The notes under the pieces were generated by a model. The model was not told the DNA's origin. It saw only the letters and a list, made by a program, of their open reading frames with translations, and did no database searches. A DNA stretch of 64,000 nt from Saprospiraceae bacterium. Its GTDB lineage: Bacteria; Bacteroidota; Bacteroidia; Chitinophagales; Saprospiraceae. The stretch is from assembly GCA_019187365.1 (NCBI GenBank), contig JABARE010000002.1, forward strand, positions 124,001-188,000, written 5' to 3'. Positions 23,061 through 30,125 of the stretch are shown here, in pieces. Position numbers and translations under genes: made by a program. Numbering within the stretch: the first letter of the stretch is position 1; each line of letters begins with the position of its first letter.

Positions 23061-24975
23061 TTAGGTCGAGCAAGGTAAAGCAGATCCTCCGGTTGGCACT
23101 TCTTCCCTCCGGGGTATCGTTGGGAGCAATAGGACGGGACTCTCCATATCCACGGGCTTCCAGTCGCCCTGGTTGAACGCCCTTGTTCACCAGGTAACGC
23201 ACTACGGCCTGCGCCCGCCGTTCGGAAAGTGACTGGTTGTCCGCCTCGCCGCCCACGTCGTCCGTATGTCCCTCGATCCGAACGTGCGTTTTGGGATGCT
23301 CGGACAAAAACCTGAACAGGGCGTCGAGTTCGAACATGCTCTTACCGCGGAGGCTGTCGGATCCTGAGGCAAAGAAAATATTGTGCAACACAAAGGCTTG
23401 GGAGGTGCTTTCACTTTCAGGCGTGAGCAGTGCAATCACTTCAAAATGAAATGTGGGTTCGGGCATTTCGGGGGTTCTGAATTTCTCTGTAAAAAGGGCG
23501 TAGCCCTTTCGGTAAACGTGCAGTGCGCAATCGGTGTATTTGGGAAAGGCAATCTTCGCAAATCCTTCCGCATCGGTCTGCGCGGCATAGAGCAATTGTC
23601 CGGCATTCAGGTCGAATAAGCGCACTTCCGCCGCAAGGGCTTTTTGCGTTATGCGGTCGAGGACCTTCACCTGCAAAAAGCGAGATGGCGAAATGCGAAG
23701 CCCCTCGGGCAGTTCCAGGGCAAACAGGTCGAGGTTTGGCCTTACAGCAGAGGCGCCGTTTACGAGATGCTTGCGGTCGCTGGCCATCCAGGCAGTGATG
23801 CCATCAGGAAAAACAGTCCATGACGATTCGTCACCAATGGTGTTGACCGGCATGGAAAGATTTTCCGGCTCCCCCCAATCTCCGCGAGCGTCCCGGCGCG
23901 AGATAAACAAATCTTTTCCCCCCATGCCGGGATGCCCGTCTGATGCAAAAAACAAGGCAGATCCGTTTGAATGGGCAAAAGGGCACACTTCGTTGCCGGA
24001 TGTATTGATGCGATTGCCCAGGTTTTCAGGTTTGCCCCAGGCACCGTTTGGCTGAAGGCGCGCCATCCAAAGGTCTGTACCCCCGTAGCCCCCTTTGCGA
24101 TTGCTGGCAAAGAAGAGGACCTTGCCATTTTCGGCAAAACAGGGGTGCGATTCATAGGCAGGGGAATTGACGGGAGAGCCCATATTTACCGGAACAGACC
24201 ATTCGCCTGCACGAATCGTGCTCCGGTACAGGTCGCAGCCACCCACACCATTTTGGCGATCACAGGATGTGAAGACAAGGGTTTTGCCGTCAGGAGAAAT
24301 CGCCGGCGCACCTTCGTTGAGCGGTGTGTTGATCCCGATGAGCGGAGCGGGCTCAGTCCAGTGTGTCGCGTCGCGCTCTGAAAAATAGAGGTCTTCGTCT
24401 CCACGCGGCGATCTTCTGGTAAAATAGACGACCTTCCCGTCAGGCCGGACGCAAGGCAGGTATTCTGAACGATCGGTATTCAGTGTCGTTAGCTCCACCA
24501 ATTGGATGTCGTGCGGCCTGGCAGCCGCCTTATCAGCAAATTGCAGATTTGCCAGCAGGATCTCCGCTTTATTTCGCAGTTCGCCGCTGTCCCGGCTGTG
24601 TTCTAGAAATCGTTCGACGTTGGATCTGGCCAAAGCAAACTTGCCCAAGCGGTATTGCGCAAGCCCGAGCGTATAGTGAATTTTGATTGGGGAACTATCG
24701 GGAAGCCGAAGGCGAAGCAGAAATTGGGTTTCGGCACAGGCATAATCTCCCAGATCGAAACAAACCGAACCGAGCTGTAGCCGTGCATCGGCAAAGTTGG
24801 GTTGTTCCTTGAGAATTTTTTCGAATACGACGCGGGCGCGCTCCGGCTGTCCACTCTGGTAGATTCGAATTCCGCTTTGAAATTTTTTCGCCAGGCGCGG
24901 GGAAAGGGGTGCCTGTCCATAAGCGACAACATTCCAGGCAAGGACGATGGAGAAGGCCAGAACGAGTTTGGGCAT
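23047..24975 (-). CDS. PorE-like OmpA-family protein (TPR, PD40 propeller, regulatory-like domain, OmpA)
   Basis: The protein has 642 residues. The domains in order are: signal peptide (cleavage near VVAYGQ); TPR repeats (about 27-150); WD40-like PD40 propeller (about 165-410, with repeated PDGKxVYFTR, SPDGKTLVFTS and GKVLFFASNR blades); a carboxypeptidase-regulatory-like beta domain (about 420-500); and a C-terminal OmpA peptidoglycan-binding domain (NIFFASGSD to the end, with RIEGHTDDVGG). This is the domain order of T9SS accessory protein PorE of Porphyromonas gingivalis, and of a larger set of Bacteroidota OmpA proteins. PorE is a lipoprotein, but here no lipobox cysteine is seen, so the ortholog call is uncertain. 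It should be periplasmic, bound to peptidoglycan. Confidence 0.85.
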   Translation of the reverse strand: MPKLVLAFSIVLAWNVVAYGQAPLSPRLAKKFQSGIRIYQSGQPERARVVFEKILKEQPNFADARLQLGSVCFDLGDYACAETQFLLRLRLPDSSPIKIHYTLGLAQYRLGKFALARSNVERFLEHSRDSGELRNKAEILLANLQFADKAAARPHDIQLVELTTLNTDRSEYLPCVRPDGKVVYFTRRSPRGDEDLYFSERDATHWTEPAPLIGINTPLNEGAPAISPDGKTLVFTSCDRQNGVGGCDLYRSTIRAGEWSVPVNMGSPVNSPAYESHPCFAENGKVLFFASNRKGGYGGTDLWMARLQPNGAWGKPENLGNRINTSGNEVCPFAHSNGSALFFASDGHPGMGGKDLFISRRDARGDWGEPENLSMPVNTIGDESSWTVFPDGITAWMASDRKHLVNGASAVRPNLDLFALELPEGLRISPSRFLQVKVLDRITQKALAAEVRLFDLNAGQLLYAAQTDAEGFAKIAFPKYTDCALHVYRKGYALFTEKFRTPEMPEPTFHFEVIALLTPESESTSQAFVLHNIFFASGSDSLRGKSMFELDALFRFLSEHPKTHVRIEGHTDDVGGEADNQSLSERRAQAVVRYLVNKGVQPGRLEARGYGESRPIAPNDTPEGRSANRRICFTLLDLNEKE

Positions 24976-25021
24976 TCCGTTTTTATAAAAAACGACTGGA
25001 ACCGTCTTTGGCGTGTGAGGA

Positions 25022-26056
25022 TCAGGCCTGATTGGCCAATAACTCGGAAGCGCGAACGGATCCCATCTCTGCCGCCTTCTTCAAATCGAGAATGTAGTCG
25101 GCATTGCCTGCAGCCTTGCGTGCCATGCCCCGGTGAACGAAAATTTCGGCAGCCTGGTTGCCGTCGTCGTCAGCACGAAAATCGAGACTTTTATCAAACG
25201 CTTCCAGCGCTCCGTCGAGACGGCCCAAGGCAAAAAGCGCTTTGCCGTAATTGAACCAGGTCATGGTGAGGTGGCGCAGGTTGGGGTCACCCTCCGGGAA
25301 TTTGCGCGCGGTAAACAGTTTAAACTCAAAGGCTGCTTCCTCAAATTGATTGAGCGCCAAATGGCAAACGCCTTTAGAGCGGCGTGATGCCCAATGCAGG
25401 GGTTGGAGAGCTATGGACTGGCGCACGGCCTGGTCAAATGATGCGCAGGCAGCTTCAAACTGAGCTTTGACCGTGAGGGTCTTGGCCAAACCGAAGTGAG
25501 CCGACGCATTCATGGCATCGATGGCCGTCGACTTGCGGAAGTCGTACATGGCGTCGTCGTAATTCTTCAGGTGGAAATTGACGTAACCCCGCTTTTCGTA
25601 GGCCTGAGAGTGGCGGTCGCATTTTTCTATGGCCTCCGTGAGCAACTGGATGGCCTCCAGTTCCCTGCCATGCTGCTCTGCCATTTTTCGGCCCTCCTGG
25701 TACAGCATCACCGAAGACTTTTCTCCTTTGGGTTCTATGTGCACGTGTTGTAGCACCTGACCGCTATCAGCCATCCACGCATTGAGGCTGCCGGCCAGGG
25801 AAAACTGTGCACAGTACTCCAACAGGCTAATGGTATTCTTCCACATTTTTTCGCCACTGGTCCCAATGAACCTCGGAATGGTCAGGGTCTTGTCTTCGAG
25901 GTTGAATAGCTGCTCGCTGGTTTTGAACAGCACTTCTTTTTTGTAAAGGACTTCGGCCTTCTGCTCAAAAAACTGCAGGGCCTTTTGGAAAGACCGCTCG
26001 TTTCCAAATTCGAGCTTACCCTGAAAAATGACTTTGTATGAATTGCCTGCAAGCAT
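25022..26056 (-). CDS. TPR-repeat protein of unknown function
   Basis: The protein has 344 residues, with no signal peptide and no membrane segment, so it is probably cytoplasmic. The first 110 residues contain no recognised domain. From about residue 120 onwards there are four or five tetratricopeptide repeats (for example AYEKRGYVNFHLKNYDDAMYD and WFNYGKALFALGRLDGALEAF). TPR arrays bind other proteins. It precedes the PorE-like gene by 46 bases on the same strand and is probably the first gene of the leftward run that goes through rlmD and the Hpt gene. Confidence 0.8.
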   Translation of the reverse strand: MLAGNSYKVIFQGKLEFGNERSFQKALQFFEQKAEVLYKKEVLFKTSEQLFNLEDKTLTIPRFIGTSGEKMWKNTISLLEYCAQFSLAGSLNAWMADSGQVLQHVHIEPKGEKSSVMLYQEGRKMAEQHGRELEAIQLLTEAIEKCDRHSQAYEKRGYVNFHLKNYDDAMYDFRKSTAIDAMNASAHFGLAKTLTVKAQFEAACASFDQAVRQSIALQPLHWASRRSKGVCHLALNQFEEAAFEFKLFTARKFPEGDPNLRHLTMTWFNYGKALFALGRLDGALEAFDKSLDFRADDDGNQAAEIFVHRGMARKAAGNADYILDLKKAAEMGSVRASELLANQA

Positions 26057-26442
26057 AGGGCACGAGATTAGCGCTTAGAAAATGTGAGCATGCGAAAATG
26101 AATGCGTATAATTACCTGTACTGCGACCGGATGCCGGGCAAAAATCCGCGAGGGAATTTTGGGATTTCGCGAACTTTAACCAGTGCCAGACATTGTGTCC
26201 TGCATCGAAAGCCAACCACAAAGATGCAAAGATCGTTCTACAAATCAGATATAAATGCCTCTGAATCAAAGAATTAAAAAACATCTATGCGTATCGTATT
26301 GATTAATTGTTGTTTATATATTATTTTTTTGTTGCTTTGGTTATTGTTAACATTGAGGGGAAGAGCCCTTTTCAACATTCGGTAGCATCCCAAAACCACC
26401 CGCCCACACGGAACCGCCCGGGTGCAAAGTTTGGTTCCTTCG
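26057..26442. other. Intergenic region, AT-rich, no gene seen
   Basis: This 386-base stretch lies between two leftward genes. The minus strand carries CATCTTTG at 26219-26226, one mismatch from TAnnTTTG, a possible promoter for the TPR gene. A short CACCCG/CGGGTG pair near 26398-26424, followed on the minus strand by GTTTT, may end the radical SAM transcript, but it is weak. Confidence 0.4.
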
Positions 26443-27477
26443 TCAAACCCTGGTCCGGGGTGTAATCCAGACTGGATTGCCTTCCGAGCAATTGCGGCAA
26501 ATGTCGGTGGAACGGCGGTCGCGAAGCAATGCGCGCCTGAAATTCCCGTAACGCTCACCGCGCCAAATCGAGCTAAAGTCGGCAAGCGGCAATTCTCCCA
26601 TGATGTGTTGCGCGTCTTTGTCGAAGCAGCAAGGGAGCACTTTGCCGTCCCAGCTCACAACCGGCGAATGCCACAGTCGCCAACAATGATCCGGGAGACT
26701 GTTTTTGAGACCAAAGCGGCCGCTTTCGTCGCGGGCATAGCGGGCATAGACGGCCTCTTCGGGAATGAGTTCACCGGCAGAATCCGCATCGTACACCTGG
26801 GCTGTTTTAAAACGGATCTCGTCAAAACCGATTTGCCGGGCGAGCTCTTTCGCCGCCTCGATCTGGTGGCGGTTGTGCCGGAAGACCACCATCTGGAAAA
26901 TCAGGTAGGGCGTCTTGCTCTTGAGTTGCTTTCTGATCCGGATGAGTTCCCTGGAACCGTCCAGCACTTTTTCCAGACTGCCTCCCACTCGATATTCCTG
27001 GTAGCGCTCCTGGTCGACGCCGTCGATGGAGATCACCAGGAGATCCAGCCCGGATTCGACCAGTTTATGGCAGTGCGCCTCCGTAAGAAAGTGCCCGTTG
27101 GTCGAACTCATGGTGAAAAGTCCTGCGTCGTGTCCGATTCGCACGGCCTCTGAAAATCCAGGATGGAGCAGGGGCTCGCCTTGGAAATAGAGCTGCAGCG
27201 TCCAGAGCCTGCCCGAAATGGGCCGGAGCCAACGTTTAAAAGACGGCAGGTCCAGCATCCCGGTAGGACGAGAGAAGGAGCGCAAACCGGAAGGGCACTG
27301 GGGGCAGCGAAGGTTACAGGAGGTCGTAGGTTCTACCGATAGTCCGATGGGCAGACCCCACTGGATGGGGCGGCGGAGCAAACGCGAGATCCGGTAGCTG
27401 GCGTACACGACGAAGGCATTCCACAAGCGCCGGGGCGTGGCCTTCGAAATCATCCGGTAGATCAATTTGGTTTTCAT
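26443..27477 (-). CDS. Radical SAM protein with SPASM-type C-terminal cluster domain
   Basis: The product has 344 residues from ATG 27477; the frame is open to 27528. The radical SAM cluster motif CNLRCPQC (CxxxCxxC) is near residue 56, followed by the GEPLLHP glycine-rich SAM contact. A C-terminal SPASM/twitch-like region has cysteines in HCWRL, VLPCCFD and ICRNCSEG, which should bind one or two extra Fe-S clusters. Such enzymes modify peptides or small molecules, but many Bacteroidota members are near polysaccharide genes and have no known substrate. No precursor peptide gene was recognised beside it. The Cys-rich lipoprotein gene at 29151-29753 is 1.7 kb away and on the same strand. Confidence 0.88.
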   Translation of the reverse strand: MKTKLIYRMISKATPRRLWNAFVVYASYRISRLLRRPIQWGLPIGLSVEPTTSCNLRCPQCPSGLRSFSRPTGMLDLPSFKRWLRPISGRLWTLQLYFQGEPLLHPGFSEAVRIGHDAGLFTMSSTNGHFLTEAHCHKLVESGLDLLVISIDGVDQERYQEYRVGGSLEKVLDGSRELIRIRKQLKSKTPYLIFQMVVFRHNRHQIEAAKELARQIGFDEIRFKTAQVYDADSAGELIPEEAVYARYARDESGRFGLKNSLPDHCWRLWHSPVVSWDGKVLPCCFDKDAQHIMGELPLADFSSIWRGERYGNFRRALLRDRRSTDICRNCSEGNPVWITPRTRV

Positions 27478-27861
27478 CCCATTCAGCCGATGCTTTGTGC
27501 GGATGCCGCATCGCAAGAATGCAAACATAGGTGACCGGATGAACCCTTTTCATCCGGAGCCACAACGGAAGAGGATCATGCCTTCCTTACCCAAACTCAG
27601 CCTGCAGCGCTTGCAAAGTAATGAATGCCCTTCAAAACCGAAAAAGAAGGATGGAAAGAAATCAAATGGCGAAGCGGGAATGCCTACTGTACCTGGGAAA
27701 AGGCCACTATTTGTCGAGCCGGCTTCCTCTTTCGCAGGGTCAATGCTCAATCGCAACACTCAAACCCAACGGTTCAGGGCGATCCGGAAAAAACCCACAG
27801 CGCCGCTGAGCGCTTGAGCTGTATTTTTACCGGCCGAATCTGCATCATTCGGGCTGACAGC
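27478..27861. other. Divergent intergenic region, no confident gene
   Basis: These 384 bases separate the leftward radical SAM gene from rightward pth. Frames open on the plus strand (for example from 27625, continuous with pth) give basic, low-complexity products without family features, so they are not called. Confidence 0.5.
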
Positions 27862-28452
27862 ATGGAAAAATACCTCATCGCCGGACTGGGAAATATGGAA
27901 AAGGCCTATTTCGGGACGCGGCACAACGTGGGCTTTGATGTGGCCGACGCCATCGCGGAAAAACTCGGGGCAGGTTTCACCACGGAAAATTACGCGCATA
28001 CATCCCGTGCGGCCTACCGGGGTAGAAAACTGCTGATCATCAAACCCGTGACCTACATGAACCTGAGCGGTAAGGCGATCGCTTACTGGTTGCAGAAGGA
28101 ACAGATTCCCCCCGAGCGTTTGTTGGTCATACTCGACGACCTCAACATCCCTTTTGGGTCGATCCGCATTCGCAGTGGGGGCTCCGACGGAGGGCACAAT
28201 GGTCTGCGCAGCATTCAGGAAAGTCTGCAGTCGACGAAATACCCGCGATTGCGCATCGGACTGGGGAATGCTTTCGCAAAGGGAAAGCAGGTTGATTTTG
28301 TCCTTGGGCCATGGTCGGAAGAGGAGAAGAAAATCTTGCCCGGACTGTTGACCTGGTCGGCAGAGGCTGTTCTTTCGTGGTGTTTTAATGGCCTGCAGCA
28401 GGCGATGAACGCCTACAACAAAGCGACCGTTCCGGGACTTCCCGGAAGTTAA
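27862..28452 (+). CDS. pth: Peptidyl-tRNA hydrolase
   Basis: The product has 196 residues from ATG 27862, the usual length; the frame is open 79 codons upstream, but only this start gives the family N-terminus KYLIAGLGN. Visible signatures are the catalytic histidine in GTRHNVGFDVAD, the substrate-binding asparagine in VTYMNLSGKA, DDLNIPFG, and SDGGHNGLRSI. It releases peptides from prematurely dissociated peptidyl-tRNAs in the cytoplasm. An 8-bp stem hairpin (TTCCGGGA, loop CT, then its complement) covers its last codons at 28430-28447, but without a T-run. It stands alone between a divergent and a convergent gene. Confidence 0.96.
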   Translation: MEKYLIAGLGNMEKAYFGTRHNVGFDVADAIAEKLGAGFTTENYAHTSRAAYRGRKLLIIKPVTYMNLSGKAIAYWLQKEQIPPERLLVILDDLNIPFGSIRIRSGGSDGGHNGLRSIQESLQSTKYPRLRIGLGNAFAKGKQVDFVLGPWSEEEKKILPGLLTWSAEAVLSWCFNGLQQAMNAYNKATVPGLPGS

Positions 28453-28607
28453 AATCCCGATGGGCATGGCCATTCATTCCGTGCAGACCCTAAGTTCATG
28501 GGGTAGGTGGGCCTGAGCGCAAAGATTGGCACACCAGGGAGTTTTTTAAACGACCCCTTTCCCATTTTGCTGCTTGCGGATGCGATTGGGGTACCCTGAA
28601 GTTTTTC

Positions 28608-28652
28608 TGCCGTTATTTCTGCACACTTGCCGTTATCTCTGCACACCTGCCG
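28608..28652. repeat. Tandem repeat, 20-bp unit, 2.2 copies
   Basis: TGCCGTTATTTCTGCACACT (28608-28627) is followed directly by TGCCGTTATCTCTGCACACC (28628-28647) and then TGCCG. The two units differ at two positions. Function is unknown. Confidence 0.7.
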
Positions 28653-28711
28653 GTTCGCCTCGCCGGCCTCATGATTTCATTCCAAATTTGGTTTATCTCC
28701 AAAGCATTTTG

Positions 28712-28752
28712 AAAAAAAAACGGAAGCAGCCGTCACGAAGGCAACTGCTTCC
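28712..28752 (-). terminator. Strong rho-independent terminator on the minus strand
   Basis: Read on the minus strand, an 8-bp stem GGAAGCAG/CTGCTTCC (28752-28745 and 28729-28722) with a 15-base loop is followed by G and then nine T. It would end leftward transcripts coming from the Cys-rich lipoprotein gene, leaving a 3' untranslated region of about 400 bases. Confidence 0.75.
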
Positions 28753-28860
28753 AAACCAACCGAAAAAAGTCCGGAGCCAATCCTTTTTCATGTTACCTAA
28801 CGGGTGTTCTCCACTTAACAGACTAACAACTTATTACTTACTAACGTTAGTTCGCAATTG

Positions 28861-28931
28861 AAAAACTCCGCAGGGAGCATCCTGAACGGAAATTGCACCT
28901 CCAGCGGGTTCGGCGTCCCCGAACCCCGGAG
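28861..28931 (-). other. Structured stretch, possible RNA element on the minus strand
   Basis: GGGTTCGG (28906-28913) pairs with CCGAACCC (28919-28926). CTCCG (28866-28870) can pair with CGGAG (28927-28931), or alternatively CTCC with the nearer GGAG (28874-28877). On the minus strand this is followed by five T (28865-28861). It could be a weak terminator or part of a structured 3' untranslated region. Confidence 0.35.
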
Positions 28932-29150
28932 CGAAACGGAACATTGAAGGTCTTAGCTATTCACCGCATCACCGGGGTTCCGTCGGCGCGTCCACCATTG
29001 TGGGCAGGCCTTTGGACATATTCATGAAAGGAACCGGCACCAAAATCTGCGTCTTCTGAGATCATCGGGAGCATTGCCTCCAATGATGCCCTTCGCAACG
29101 TTTCATGTCGCGGGCCGTGCCGTGTAAAACTCAGCCACGCTCCTCATAAC

Positions 29151-29753
29151 TCAAATGCTTTTGCAGCAGGCGTAGTATCCGTCGCTGCATTTCACGCTGC
29201 ACTTAAACGAGATGCCATTGCCGACGATCGTGCCCCCATGTTCGATGTTGCATTCTGTGGAGCCCTTTCCTCCTGCATCGCAATTCCCGGAGTTGGAGTT
29301 GGAATTCTCGAAGCAATTGCAGCGAATGTCTGCCACATCGGGATCGGCCAGGGGCTTCCCCGAACCGTAGAACGAGGAGTAGTAGCCTTCTCCGCTGGCC
29401 GTACTCAGCCCGTAGCCGGTAAACGAAGCACCGGACAGCGCATCAACAGAGAAGCGGATCCCACCGCCATTGTCGAGACGCACGTCGATGCCGTCGGCCG
29501 TTTCAGCAATGGAGAGCACCTCGAGGTTCCTGCTGAAAGCCTGCCGTGAGTTCGTATGTAAGACGTAAATGGCGTCTTCCGGCGTTCCATTTTCTTTCAG
29601 CAAAGCAATGTATCCTTGGCCTCCAAGGAGTTTGTAGGAAGTCGCCTGAATTTCAACGGCCTGCAATCCGGGGTTTGCCGGAACAAGGTCGTCGTTGCAG
29701 GATACCAGGGCCATGCCCGTGGCTGCCAGCGAAATTAAGATCGTGTGTTTCAT
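29151..29753 (-). CDS. Cysteine-rich lipoprotein of unknown function
   Basis: The start is set at ATG 29753, which gives a lipoprotein signal peptide (HTILISLAATGMALVSC; lipobox ALVSC, Cys19) and a 200-residue precursor. After a region of about 110 residues predicted to be beta-rich, the last 60 residues hold eight cysteines (CNC, NCD, ECN, KCS, KCS, ACC), in a glycine- and asparagine-rich sequence. Such a tail usually forms disulfides outside the cytoplasm. I do not recognise a family. The gene is monocistronic, and its transcript seems to run to the terminator at 28712. A role as a surface-exposed or secreted factor is possible but unproven. Confidence 0.75.
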   Translation of the reverse strand: MKHTILISLAATGMALVSCNDDLVPANPGLQAVEIQATSYKLLGGQGYIALLKENGTPEDAIYVLHTNSRQAFSRNLEVLSIAETADGIDVRLDNGGGIRFSVDALSGASFTGYGLSTASGEGYYSSFYGSGKPLADPDVADIRCNCFENSNSNSGNCDAGGKGSTECNIEHGGTIVGNGISFKCSVKCSDGYYACCKSI

Positions 29754-30125
29754 AAGCATGTAATTTAAGGGTGTGTTCAATCGTCCTTGGTCACGCAGTG
29801 GGACTGCTGCGCCTGCCGTTCTATGCATAGTATTTGCAGAATGGTGGCAAAATAGAGAGCGGCCTCTTTTAAAAGAGATTCTCCAGGCAAGATTCTAATA
29901 AGCCATTTATTGGATGCTGTACCCTGTTGATTGAGCAGAACACCATGGCGCCCTGCCAAGTGTTTTTCAGTTCTGATACCCCGGAGTGGCACACTTCAGG
30001 GGCTTGTGAAGGCGAGGATGAAAAAAAAGATGGAAAGCTATTACCTTTGCAAACCCAAAAAATGGGGATGCCTTGGTGCATTTTTCATAATATTCTATTG
30101 ATTATCAATAATTTAACTTGCTGAT
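29754..30125. other. Divergent promoter region
   Basis: These 372 bases lie between the Cys-rich lipoprotein gene and the foldase gene. The only exact TAnnTTTG is the foldase promoter element at 30042-30049. No coding sequence is seen. Confidence 0.5.
30042..30049 (+). promoter_or_regulatory. Promoter -7 element TACCTTTG for the PpiD-like gene
   Basis: This exact TAnnTTTG lies 76 bases upstream of the ATG at 30126. A clear -33 TTTG was not found at the expected distance. Confidence 0.5.

Larger units (their letters stand above)
28453..29150. other. Long intergenic region with repeats and terminator-like structures, no gene called
   Basis: These 698 bases between convergent genes hold a 20-bp tandem repeat (28608-28647), a strong minus-strand terminator (28712-28752) and a structured stretch (28861-28931). 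No ORF here has family features or a credible start. Confidence 0.55.

Noticed and set aside
27625..27861. N-terminal extension of pth by 79 codons
   Set aside because: Peptidyl-tRNA hydrolase starts at KYLIAGLGN and is about 190 residues; the extension is low-complexity and basic.
28693..28791. Minus-strand ORF of 32 codons rich in Phe and Trp, overlapping the terminator hairpin
   Set aside because: It looks like an attenuator leader peptide, but no biosynthetic gene follows (the next gene, pth, is convergent), so chance is more likely.
28901..28926. tRNA-like T-arm sequence GGGTTCGG...CCGAACCC
   Set aside because: The loop does not fit TTCRANY, and no acceptor, D or anticodon arms can be built around it.
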